The notes beneath the pieces are model-generated. The model worked only from the letters and a program-made list of their open reading frames with translations, was not told the DNA's origin and ran no database searches. The position numbers were made by a program, and so were the translations under genes. Below, piece after piece: positions 40,489 to 48,920 of a stretch of 64,000 nt of DNA. This DNA is from Bacillota bacterium (lineage in GTDB: Bacteria > Bacillota > UBA4882 > UBA8346): positions 1 to 64,000 of the forward strand of contig JAEVYU010000005.1 in the NCBI GenBank assembly GCA_023392595.1. The letters run 5' to 3'. Numbering within the stretch: position 1 is the first letter of the stretch; each line of letters starts with the position of its first letter.

Positions 40489-41946
40489 CTAATGGGTTTC
40501 ATCGAAAGAAGCTACGATATTCTTGGTTTTCTCCGCAAGCGCTATGGTTTCTTCTCTTGTAAAATTCAAATGAGCAAAACGGTGAGAATCATATTGTTCA
40601 AAGAAATATTGAATATCTTCCAAGATATCAGGACGAATTCCCTTATCGGTAAGTTTGTTAACCACGGATCCGGTCATACCGGCTGCGGCAAGTTCAAATC
40701 TTTCAGCCAGAAACTCCCGGATAATTTGATGTAATTGTTCGGGAATCTCGTCAAAACGGCCTTCTTCGGATAAGAGTCGGACTGAAGCCATTTGTTCCTT
40801 TGCTATATTATTGGAACGAATCGCCCGGGCCCGAGGGGAATCCGACTGCATAAATTGGACATGCCTGCGGTAAATGATTGCTCCCATGAGCAACAACAGA
40901 GGAAGAAGTTGCAACCCCCAAAACCATGGTTCTTTCAGCCATTGCCATCCGATGGAGTACAATGTTCCAAGTTCTTTCCGAATAGGAACCATTTTTGATT
41001 GAGTTAGGTTTTGGGTTGTCGGATCTTGCAGATCATTTTTAAATCCCGGGTTATCCATAACCGAAATAGCCAGGGACGGGGCTGTAATTTGTTGGTATTT
41101 TCCCGTATGGGGATTAAAATAAACAAAAGAAAACGGGCCCACTTTTTTGACCTGTTTTTCAACAGGAATCACAATTTGTTCAAATGTAACTTTGCTTGCA
41201 GTGGATAGTTCAGATTTTTTTAAAGGGCTATAAGCTTTAAAACCTTTCGGATTTTCCCAAAAAGGCGTTGATACAACTTGGAGGTTGCCTGATCCTGAGA
41301 GAATCATCCGAATGGTGACGGGTTCGCCTAATTTTACCCGGGACGGGTTAACGGAAACATTTAGTTGAAAATTGCCGACTCCACCCGAAAAACGATCCGG
41401 TCTGCCTTGGATTGGCACGTTGGAAACCCTTACCCTGACTTGCTGTGCAGTTATATCCATTGTCCTTTTCTTACCGGTAGTCGTTGGGAGATAGAGAGTA
41501 GTACTGATGGGGCCGAGTTTAAAGGATCCCGTTTGTAAAGGACTAAGCAAGCATGGAAATTTTATCACTTGATAAGGACGACCATTGATTCGCAATTTCT
41601 GTTGGGAGGGATTACCGGCTGAATCCAGTATAAATTCAGGTTGATGCAATATGGGCGGATCTACATTGTTGACCACAATATTACCGACATATAGGGTAAC
41701 TGTAACCGGGACCCGTTCGCCAATATAGAAGCGAGTCTTTGGCAACGAGTATTCTAGATAGAGTGGCCCTTCAACTTGAGGAAGTTCAAGGGAGCCCAAA
41801 TTTTGTTCAACCAAATCACTCACTGTCAAAGTATTTTGGGATTCTGCGCCCAAGGTCTCTTGGGGAGCATTCCAGAAGCAAAAGGAAATACAAAGTAAGA
41901 TACAATACACTAGCCGTTTTTTTAGTTGCAAGTTAGTCGTCTTCAT
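40489..41946 (-). CDS. BatD-like oxygen-tolerance protein
   Basis: The 485-residue protein has a signal peptide, then tandem beta-sandwich domains. One carries F-Q-L-N-V-S-V-N-P-S-R-V-K-L-G-E-P-V-T, typical of BatD. One membrane span follows (about 350-370: W-G-L-Q-L-L-P-L-L-L-L-M), then a cytosolic helical tail. BatD proteins are periplasmic parts of the Bat ('Bacteroides aerotolerance') complex linked to envelope or oxidative stress. Its position between BatC and BatE supports the call. Confidence 0.85.
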   Translation of the reverse strand: MKTTNLQLKKRLVYCILLCISFCFWNAPQETLGAESQNTLTVSDLVEQNLGSLELPQVEGPLYLEYSLPKTRFYIGERVPVTVTLYVGNIVVNNVDPPILHQPEFILDSAGNPSQQKLRINGRPYQVIKFPCLLSPLQTGSFKLGPISTTLYLPTTTGKKRTMDITAQQVRVRVSNVPIQGRPDRFSGGVGNFQLNVSVNPSRVKLGEPVTIRMILSGSGNLQVVSTPFWENPKGFKAYSPLKKSELSTASKVTFEQIVIPVEKQVKKVGPFSFVYFNPHTGKYQQITAPSLAISVMDNPGFKNDLQDPTTQNLTQSKMVPIRKELGTLYSIGWQWLKEPWFWGLQLLPLLLLMGAIIYRRHVQFMQSDSPRARAIRSNNIAKEQMASVRLLSEEGRFDEIPEQLHQIIREFLAERFELAAAGMTGSVVNKLTDKGIRPDILEDIQYFFEQYDSHRFAHLNFTREETIALAEKTKNIVASFDETH

Positions 41947-42001
41947 TTTGGTTCCTTCCCACTTTGGCGTTATAGTGTCAACCTCACCGGCTGGATAGGG
42001 T

Positions 42002-42643
42002 CTACCAATCCTTGCCGTTTGGAGGATTGGTATCAGGAATCAATTTGGCTTTGAACTGCTCGGAATTTTGAGTGTTCTGGAGCATATCATTGGCTTCCTG
42101 TTGCGGATCTTGTTTGGTTTGCGGTTTATTGACCATTTGCTGCAAATGAATCACTGCCAATTCATAATTATACTTGGCAGATTTATCAGAAGGGCTTGCC
42201 AAAAGCGCTTTCTTATAATTTTGGACAGCGGCGGTGAATAATTTTACGGCTGTCTGGCTATCGACGCTATCACGGGAAGCAGCCTTAAAATAGGCATTTC
42301 CCAGATGGTAATAGTAAGTATCGGCATTTTTAAATTGCGGAACTGCTCTCACCGATAATGTTTTTTCTTTGGGAACGCATTTTGTAAAGTTGATGATAGA
42401 ACGCTCGTAAAGGCCTGCCTGGTAATAACAGAGACCTAAATTATGAGTGATAATCTTGGATTTGGGAAGATCAACGGCTAAGTTTTCGTAGGCATCTTCT
42501 GCTTTTTCAAAATTGCGATTTGTAAATAATTCGTTGGCGTGTGATACCCGGATGGATTGTCCCCAAACCGTATATATCATTGCTCCGATCGCCGCCACGA
42601 CCAAAAATCCTGTTATAACAAAAATGAGATTTTTTTTAGACAT
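42002..42643 (-). CDS. BatC-like TPR protein
   Basis: A 213-residue protein with an N-terminal membrane anchor (I-F-V-I-T-G-F-L-V-V-A-A-I-G) and TPR repeats (F-T-N-R-N-F-E-K-A-E-D-A-Y-E-N-L, H-N-L-G-L-C-Y-Y-Q-A-G, Y-Y-H-L-G-N-A-Y-F-K-A-A). The charged tail is Gln/Asn-rich. Its first codon shares one base with the BatB stop, which implies coupled translation. The equivalent gene in classic Bat operons is BatC. Confidence 0.78.
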   Translation of the reverse strand: MSKKNLIFVITGFLVVAAIGAMIYTVWGQSIRVSHANELFTNRNFEKAEDAYENLAVDLPKSKIITHNLGLCYYQAGLYERSIINFTKCVPKEKTLSVRAVPQFKNADTYYYHLGNAYFKAASRDSVDSQTAVKLFTAAVQNYKKALLASPSDKSAKYNYELAVIHLQQMVNKPQTKQDPQQEANDMLQNTQNSEQFKAKLIPDTNPPNGKDW

Positions 42644-43707
42644 TAACGAGCCTCCTCCTTTACGGATGAGATGCGTTGTTTGAAGAAAGGATGAATAAGA
42701 TTTTTAGTTAAGCCCATCCACTTGGTTCCTAAAGCCAGTTCAAAAAGGAAACAAAGAAAAGCCAAAATCAAAGGTATTTGGTAACGTTCGATATATTGCT
42801 TTTGTTTTTGACCGGTCAGGGCAGTTCGGTAATACTTTAATAATTGATGACGATAAAGCTGCTCCAGGCCTAAAGATAAGCCATCACCCTTAATATAGGA
42901 TCCCTTCCCTGCCAAAGCTATATTTTGCAAAAGTTGTTCGTTTAAAGACGTAATCACCTGTTTTCCGTCGCTGTCTTTTATATGGATTAGCTGTCCATTG
43001 GCATCTTTGATTTGAATCGGAACCCCTTTGGAACTGCCGATGCCGATTGTGTAAATTGAGATACCTTCCTTGGCGGCATTTTGGGATTCGTTCACCGGAT
43101 TTCCGTCATGGTCTTCACCATCGGTTATTAGTATGAGGATTTTGCTTCCGATAGCGGTTTTAAAAGCCTTCCGGGCATTGGTTATTGCTGTATGAATGGC
43201 AGTCCCGCCACGGGAGATGCTTTGGATGTTTAAACTGTCGATGGTAAGATTAAATGCACCATAGTCCATCGTGAGAGGGCATTGCAAAAAGCTGTCCCCG
43301 GCGAATGCGATTAAGCCAATCCGATTACCCGGAATTTTACCGATAAAATCCTTTATAGCGAGTTTAGCTCTTTCAAAACGATTGGGCTCCACGTCACAAG
43401 CCAGCATACTTTTGGAAGTATCGAGCGCCATGAGGATTTCCAATCCTTTGCTTTTCGACTGCTGCCATTGATAACCCCATTGGGGTCCGGACATGGCCAA
43501 GATCAAAAAGAAAAAGCCGCATAAACGGAAAATCCATTTTTGATACCGCAATTTGGTCAAAGCCGGATTAACGATTTTAGATAGGCTTTCCGGGGCCGCA
43601 AAAATTTTTAGGTCACGGGAGCATTTGAAATAAGCTCTGATAAAAAACAATATCAATAGAATAGGAACAAATAATAATGGTAAAAAGTAAGGGTTTGCAA
43701 ATCTCAT
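42643..43707 (-). CDS. BatB-like von Willebrand factor A protein
   Basis: The 354-residue protein has two N-terminal spans, a VWA domain with MIDAS D-T-S-K-S in A-L-D-T-S-K-S-M-L, T in G-G-T-A-I and D in I-T-D-G-E-D-H, and a C-terminal membrane span. It overlaps BatA by 4 bp. Together they would present two metal-dependent adhesion domains on the periplasmic face of the Bat complex. Confidence 0.88.
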   Translation of the reverse strand: MRFANPYFLPLLFVPILLILFFIRAYFKCSRDLKIFAAPESLSKIVNPALTKLRYQKWIFRLCGFFFLILAMSGPQWGYQWQQSKSKGLEILMALDTSKSMLACDVEPNRFERAKLAIKDFIGKIPGNRIGLIAFAGDSFLQCPLTMDYGAFNLTIDSLNIQSISRGGTAIHTAITNARKAFKTAIGSKILILITDGEDHDGNPVNESQNAAKEGISIYTIGIGSSKGVPIQIKDANGQLIHIKDSDGKQVITSLNEQLLQNIALAGKGSYIKGDGLSLGLEQLYRHQLLKYYRTALTGQKQKQYIERYQIPLILAFLCFLFELALGTKWMGLTKNLIHPFFKQRISSVKEEAR

Positions 43708-44726
43708 GGCAGTCTCCTAAAAATGGTGTTGCCTAAAATTGTCTCAAGGAATAAAAAAAGGAATCCGAGTAGCAGGAACAAAGGATAAAGCTCTTTATAC
43801 TCCTGAAATTGAGGCGAGTTTAGGCTGGTTCGTTCCATTTTATTTATTTTTTCAAATATTGCAGCGAGACCCTCGGTATTTGTAGCCGGGAAATAACGGC
43901 CCCCTGTTTTGGCGGCAATTTGAGTGAGTAGATTTTCATCCAAATCGATCGGAATGTTTTGGTAGGTGCGACGTCCCATGTCATCCAGTACGGGACAGGG
44001 AACCGGTCCTCCCTTGGTGCCCGCGCCTATTGTATAAATAACGATTCCCAATGTCTTAGCAACTTTAGCCGCAGCTTCCGGAGTCACTTGACCGGCGTTA
44101 TTGACTCCGTCCGTCAACAAAATAACCACTTTACTTTTGGCTTTGGAATCGTGTAAACTGTTAACCGAAGTAGCAAGGGCCGATCCGATGGCAGTTCCTT
44201 CTTCAATCATTCCGGACTGAACTTCACCAAGGCGACTGTTACACCAATCGTGATCCCAGGTTAACGGGGATAAAATGTAAGACTTACCGGAGAAGACAAT
44301 CAGTCCAAACCGATCGTTCGGCCTGCTCGCTAAAAAATCCTTAGCCACTTTTTTGACAACTTCCAGGCGATTGGTTTGATGTCCGTTCAACCGGAAATCT
44401 TCCGCTAACATGCTTGGTGAAACATCAATTGTTAGCATGATATCGACACTATCACGGCGTTGCAGGGATTGACTGATACCCAGTTGGGGACGGGCCAAAG
44501 CAATAATTACGCATACTAGGCCGACTAGGGGAAACCATGGTAAAATCCGAACCATGCGAGTCTTCCAATTTGCCTTAACAGCCTTCATCTCATCAATCGC
44601 GGAATAATGTACCGTATTGAGATAATTATAATTATCCCAATGACGGCGACCCCTAAAAATTAGCGCCCCAATGAATGGAATCAATACAAGCAGTAAAAGT
44701 AGATAAAATGGGTTACGGAATATCAT
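43704..44726 (-). CDS. BatA-like von Willebrand factor A protein
   Basis: The 340-residue membrane protein has spans at both ends and a VWA domain with an intact MIDAS: D-V-S-P-S, T in E-E-G-T-A-I-G-S, and D in L-L-T-D-G-V-N-N. A conserved W-K-T-R-M-V-R-I-L-P-W precedes the second span. Paralogue of BatB. Third position after DUF58 and a lipoprotein, the normal Bat order. Confidence 0.88.
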   Translation of the reverse strand: MIFRNPFYLLLLLVLIPFIGALIFRGRRHWDNYNYLNTVHYSAIDEMKAVKANWKTRMVRILPWFPLVGLVCVIIALARPQLGISQSLQRRDSVDIMLTIDVSPSMLAEDFRLNGHQTNRLEVVKKVAKDFLASRPNDRFGLIVFSGKSYILSPLTWDHDWCNSRLGEVQSGMIEEGTAIGSALATSVNSLHDSKAKSKVVILLTDGVNNAGQVTPEAAAKVAKTLGIVIYTIGAGTKGGPVPCPVLDDMGRRTYQNIPIDLDENLLTQIAAKTGGRYFPATNTEGLAAIFEKINKMERTSLNSPQFQEYKELYPLFLLLGFLFLFLETILGNTIFRRLP

Positions 44727-44738
44727 GATTGTTGCTCC

Positions 44739-45779
44739 CTAAAGCGTTGTTTGAGCCGGCGCTGCCGGTTCGTCGGGTTGTACCGGTATTTCTTTGGTTG
44801 TTTCTACCAATTGTTCAATCTGCAGCAATGCCATTTCAGCTTCCTCCTTGGAAGGAGAATGGTTTGCGAATTTCACCAAGTCGGACTGTTGCATAAAAGA
44901 TTTTAATAACAATTGCTGTTCCTTATTTAGACAAGTTCCGGTTGTTAGTTGCATTAAAAATTCTTCAGTAGTCATTTCCAAAGCCCGAATAGAATAACGG
45001 TTTTCCATGTATTCACGGATGCACTCGCTTAATTCTGAATAAAACACTTTATAACTGGTTTCGTCGGCGAGCGCAGTCGTTTTTAAGTTTGTCAAGCGCC
45101 GCAAAGCGATGATGTGAGCAGGCTCTGTAATGGTTTCAGAGACGGCTTGCGATGGAAGAAAGGAACGACGGCAGTAATAAAGAAGCAGTCCAAGACAGCT
45201 CACAATAAGGACGCCGAATAGGAACCATTTGATCATGGAATAACGGGGTTCCAATGCTAAAGGAGATTGAATGCCTTTAATGTTGAACGTCAATAACTCC
45301 GCTTCAGATATTTCTTTTGGTAAAACCGAAGATAATGTTACCGTTACGGGTGAGGTTTTTATATTACCTTCTTGACCGGAAGGCGTTTTGTAGGGCAAGT
45401 TAAGAGCCGGTATTTTATATCGGCCCACATTCCAGCCTGCCATCACATAACGAGTCCTTTGCCGGATACCTTGGGGAAATGTCTCTGCTTTTAATGTTTC
45501 TTTATTTTTGAGTTCCAGGCCTCCGGATATTTTTTCATCAATCTCGGGGATTTGAAATGAAATCCCTTTCCGCGCCTCCACAGTCAAAATGAACGGTATA
45601 GAGTCGCCGACATGAAAACGTCCGTCATTTTCAATGCGCAAATTAACCCGGATGTTCTCGTCCGGTTTGAGTCCAAGCGGTTTGGAACGGCTACAGCCGG
45701 ATACAATTGTCAGAATGATGAAGAGTACAATGAGCTGTAGGTAAAGACCGATTATTTTGTTGGTAGAAAAGCGCTCCAT
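44739..45779 (-). CDS. Lipoprotein with BatD-like domain and cytosolic tail
   Basis: A 346-residue protein with a lipobox (V-S-G-C), a periplasmic beta-sandwich (H-V-G-D-S-I-P-F-I-L-T-V-E-A), one membrane span (about 190-212) and a helical cytosolic tail (E-C-I-R-E-Y-M-E-N-R-Y). The tail resembles the C-terminal part of BatD in this same operon. It occupies the DUF4381 slot between DUF58 and BatA seen in many MoxR operons. A lipobox plus a later span is unusual; the N-terminal segment could instead be a simple anchor. Confidence 0.7.
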   Translation of the reverse strand: MERFSTNKIIGLYLQLIVLFIILTIVSGCSRSKPLGLKPDENIRVNLRIENDGRFHVGDSIPFILTVEARKGISFQIPEIDEKISGGLELKNKETLKAETFPQGIRQRTRYVMAGWNVGRYKIPALNLPYKTPSGQEGNIKTSPVTVTLSSVLPKEISEAELLTFNIKGIQSPLALEPRYSMIKWFLFGVLIVSCLGLLLYYCRRSFLPSQAVSETITEPAHIIALRRLTNLKTTALADETSYKVFYSELSECIREYMENRYSIRALEMTTEEFLMQLTTGTCLNKEQQLLLKSFMQQSDLVKFANHSPSKEEAEMALLQIEQLVETTKEIPVQPDEPAAPAQTTL

Positions 45780-45791
45780 GTTGCCTCCGTG

Positions 45792-46670
45792 CTAATGATT
45801 TCGGTGTTGCCGCTTCATAAAGAATTTTTGGAGCGGTTCGAGATAAGATTTATCAGTAGCTATTTCGATGACATCAATCTTACTGGCCTTAAATATTTGG
45901 GAATTTTGTTTGATACGGGCCAAAGCGTTTCGACGAAATTCTTCCCGGGAGTTTTTCGATGAAGTATCAAATAGGATCTTTTCTCCGGTTTCATTGTCCT
46001 GAAATTCCACGATTCCGATTTCGGGAAGCTCCGTTTCCCGCGGGTCGGTGATATTCACAGCCACGAGGTCATGGCGGCTGGCAATGCTTTTGAGGGATTT
46101 TTCAAAATCATCATCGCGGAAGTCGGAAATCAAAAAAATGATACTCCGTCGCTTAAGAACTTTATTGACAAAATTAAGTGCTCCCGCAATGTCGGTTCCG
46201 GAACCCGCAGCTTGAAAACCTAAAATTTCCCGGATGACTCGCAAAACATGAAGCCGCCCGTTTTGAGGAGGAAGATATTTTTCACAGGTATTGCTGAATA
46301 TCAGTAAACCTACTTTATCATTGTTTTTGATTGCCAAAAAAGCAATTAAAGCTGAGATTTCTGCTGCCAATTCGCTTTTTAAACTTTCGGCAGTTCCAAA
46401 ATGTTGGGAGGGACTGAGATCAACCATTAACATCACGGTTAATTCCCGTTCCTCAATAAAGCGTTTTATAAAAGGTGCACCGGCACGTGCCGTGACGTTC
46501 CAGTCGATAGCCCGAATGTCATCGCCGGGAATGTATTCACGGACTTCGTTAAACTCAATGCCTACGCCTTTAAACGCACTGATATAACTGCCGGAGATAA
46601 CCTCATTACTCATATGAGAAATCTTTAATTGAATTCCTTTAATCTTTTTGAGTATTTCTTTTGAGAGCAA
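45792..46670 (-). CDS. DUF58 domain protein
   Basis: The 292-residue cytosolic protein carries the DUF58 signature G-V-E-F-N-E-V-R-E-Y-I-P-G-D-D-I-R-A-I-D-W-N-V-T-A-R. A VWA-like fold follows with D-L-S-P-S (MIDAS-like) and I-S-D-F-R-D-D. It is the regular partner of MoxR. The TTG start at 46670 has GGAGG seven bases upstream. It ends 13 bp before the lipoprotein gene. Confidence 0.9.
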   Translation of the reverse strand: MLSKEILKKIKGIQLKISHMSNEVISGSYISAFKGVGIEFNEVREYIPGDDIRAIDWNVTARAGAPFIKRFIEERELTVMLMVDLSPSQHFGTAESLKSELAAEISALIAFLAIKNNDKVGLLIFSNTCEKYLPPQNGRLHVLRVIREILGFQAAGSGTDIAGALNFVNKVLKRRSIIFLISDFRDDDFEKSLKSIASRHDLVAVNITDPRETELPEIGIVEFQDNETGEKILFDTSSKNSREEFRRNALARIKQNSQIFKASKIDVIEIATDKSYLEPLQKFFMKRQHRNH

Positions 46671-46717
46671 GATAGGGCCTCCATTTTTTCAGTGATAGGA
46701 GCCAAAGGTTAATTCAT

Positions 46718-47707
46718 TCAGGGAACGGGCACGCCGTCAAAAATCTTTTGAACGATATCTTCCGCAGTAACTTCACTGGCTTCAGCTTCATACGTGATAA
46801 TAATGCGGTGCCGCAAAACATCCAGACCGATTATTTTGAGATCGTTAGGGGTGACATAACCCCGGCCTTGCATGAAAGCATAAGCTTTGGCTGCAAGGGT
46901 TAGATTGATGGTGGCACGCGGTGAAACCCCATATTGAATATACTCGGTAATGTCAAGTTTATATTTTTCAGGTTCACGGGTAGCACAAACCAAATCGACA
47001 ATATATTCCTTCACTTTGGGATCCATATAGACTTTATCGACAACCTTGCGGACTTCTAAAACCTCTTCCGGTGTAATCACCGGTTCGATATCGGTTGATT
47101 TACTTGTATGGGCCATCCGTTCCATAATCAAGAGTTCATCTTCCTTGGTTGGATAACCGATTTTTAGTTTCAACATAAACCGATCCAACTGGGCTTCGGG
47201 AAGCGGATAGGTACCTTGCTGTTCAACTGGATTTTGAGTTGCCAATACCATAAAAGGTTTGTCCAGGGGATATGTTGTATCACCGATGGTCACTTGCCGC
47301 TCTGCCATCGCTTCCAGGAGAGCGCTTTGAACCTTGGCGGGAGCCCGGTTTATCTCATCGGCCAAAACAATTTGGGCGAATATAGGCCCCTTTTTGGTCG
47401 TAAAATTACCGGATTGCGGGTTATAGATTAAAGTACCCACTAAATCCGAAGGTAATAAATCCGGTGTAAATTGAATTCGTTGAAAATTGGCCTTAACACT
47501 GTCTGCCAAGCTTTTTACGGATAAAGTTTTGGCGAGGCCGGGAACACCCTCCAATAAAACATGGCCATTGGCCAATAACCCAAGCAATAACCCGTCAATC
47601 AGTTTTTCCTGACCGACAATAACCTTACTAACCTGGTTTCTAACCTTCCCAACAAATTCACTGCGAGCTTTAACTGCTTCATTGATTGCTGTCAAATTCT
47701 CACTCAT
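46718..47707 (-). CDS. MoxR-family AAA+ ATPase
   Basis: A 329-residue AAA+ ATPase with Walker A E-G-V-P-G-L-A-K-T (53-61; family variant), Walker B I-V-L-A-D-E-I-N-R-A (D117-E118) and sensor A-T-Q-N-P-V-E-Q-Q-G-T-Y. MoxR proteins act as chaperones on VWA-domain partners, here DUF58, BatA and BatB. First gene of the eight-gene operon. The ATG at 47707 begins M-S-E-N-L. Confidence 0.93.
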   Translation of the reverse strand: MSENLTAINEAVKARSEFVGKVRNQVSKVIVGQEKLIDGLLLGLLANGHVLLEGVPGLAKTLSVKSLADSVKANFQRIQFTPDLLPSDLVGTLIYNPQSGNFTTKKGPIFAQIVLADEINRAPAKVQSALLEAMAERQVTIGDTTYPLDKPFMVLATQNPVEQQGTYPLPEAQLDRFMLKLKIGYPTKEDELLIMERMAHTSKSTDIEPVITPEEVLEVRKVVDKVYMDPKVKEYIVDLVCATREPEKYKLDITEYIQYGVSPRATINLTLAAKAYAFMQGRGYVTPNDLKIIGLDVLRHRIIITYEAEASEVTAEDIVQKIFDGVPVP

Positions 47708-48055
47708 GCGAATCCACCTTCCCATTGTGTCAGTTTGTATTGATTTTTATTTTTCGTTACCAAAGCCAATTTTTATAGAGGACTCCAAGTTATCTTTAGG
47801 AATTTTTAAATTTTTAGAAAATAATTCGGTCATTTTCCTTTTTTTCCTGCAAGTTTCCAGTAAAAATAGTAAATTTAGGGATGTTTAAAAAGAAAATAAA
47901 AAGATGCAATTGGTGCATACCAATAAATCTAGGCCTTTTATGCCCTTATCCTAACAAAAAAATCATAACCCCAGAGATTTTTAATCTTCTGTTAATTTTA
48001 AGGTTATGATTGATGAATAAGTATAATATTAAAATTTGTCTTTGTCTTGAAAGAA
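47708..48055. other. Upstream region of the MoxR-Bat operon
   Basis: A 10-bp perfect inverted repeat, AATCATAACC (47961-47970) and GGTTATGATT (48002-48011), lies 250 bp upstream. The word AAGGTTATGATT also occurs at 19433-19444 ahead of the CheY-like gene. No gene is supported. Confidence 0.5.
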
Positions 48056-48637
48056 TTAAAGATTGCCTTTCAAACCGATGGTTTCGGCCACTTTTTGCAT
48101 GCCTTTGAGAGTTTCTGTGATAATGGTGTCCAATTCCATCCCAAGATTTTTGGCGCCATCCTCAATAACTTGCCGATTGACGCCTGCGGCAAAGGCCTTG
48201 TCTTTCCATTTTTTCTTGATGGATTTAATCTCCATATCGAGTATGCTTTTACTGGGGCGAACGAGAGCGGCAGCGGTAATCAATCCTGTTAATTCATCAA
48301 TAGTATAAAGTACCCATTCCATTTTATGGAGGGGTTTGACATCCACACAAAGTCCCCAGCCATGGCTTTCAATCGCCCGGATATAATCTTCAGGCCACTT
48401 CTCCTCCATCAGAATTTGACGAACTTTTTTGCAATGTTCTTCGGGGTACATTTCATAATCCAAGTCGTGGCAAAGTCCAATAATGCCCCATTTTTCAATT
48501 TCGGTTTCTCCAAATAATTCGGCATAATGCCCCATCACTGCCTCAACAGTTAAAGCATGCTTAATGAGGCTTTCATTCTGGTTATATTTTTTTAAAAGGT
48601 CATAAGCCTGAGGGCGGGTAGGTACAAATTGAGACAT
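48056..48637 (-). CDS. HD-domain phosphohydrolase
   Basis: The 193-residue single-domain HD protein has H27 (L-I-K-H-A-L), H57-D58 in G-L-C-H-D-L-D-Y-E, a later His (E-S-H-G-W) and a final D in the helix Y-T-I-D-E-L-T-G-L-I. These are the four HD metal ligands. Such short HD proteins hydrolyse phosphates on nucleotides or act as phosphatases; the specific substrate is unknown. GGAAGG precedes the ATG. Confidence 0.88.
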   Translation of the reverse strand: MSQFVPTRPQAYDLLKKYNQNESLIKHALTVEAVMGHYAELFGETEIEKWGIIGLCHDLDYEMYPEEHCKKVRQILMEEKWPEDYIRAIESHGWGLCVDVKPLHKMEWVLYTIDELTGLITAAALVRPSKSILDMEIKSIKKKWKDKAFAAGVNRQVIEDGAKNLGMELDTIITETLKGMQKVAETIGLKGNL

Positions 48638-48811
48638 GGTTATAATCCTTCCTTCAATTTTAAATTTTAATAGTTATTATCGGTAACTACAGTTTTTCCT
48701 GCCAAGCCACAAAAAAACTTATGTTTCCGGTAAAGGACGATGTCGCCATTGGATGAATGGAATATTTTAAAATAAATGGCAATCAGAAATGGGGAAAATA
48801 CGCTCTACTTA

Positions 48812-48859
48812 AGTAAAACGTTCACAATCATTGAGTAGTTATTTAGAGAACGTTTTACT
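48812..48859. promoter_or_regulatory. Perfect inverted repeat upstream of dinB
   Basis: AGTAAAACGTTC (48812-48823) and GAACGTTTTACT (48848-48859) are perfect reverse complements separated by 24 bp. The right arm lies where the -35 region of a promoter with TATAAT at about 48882 would be. It may be a damage-responsive operator: each arm contains GAAC, as in the Firmicute LexA box, but the full box CGAACnnnnGTTCG is absent. Confidence 0.6.
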
Positions 48860-48920
48860 AGTTTTGGTTAGATGCTTGATATATAATGATAATAACAACG
48901 GTAGGGAGAAGAGGGGCTCT

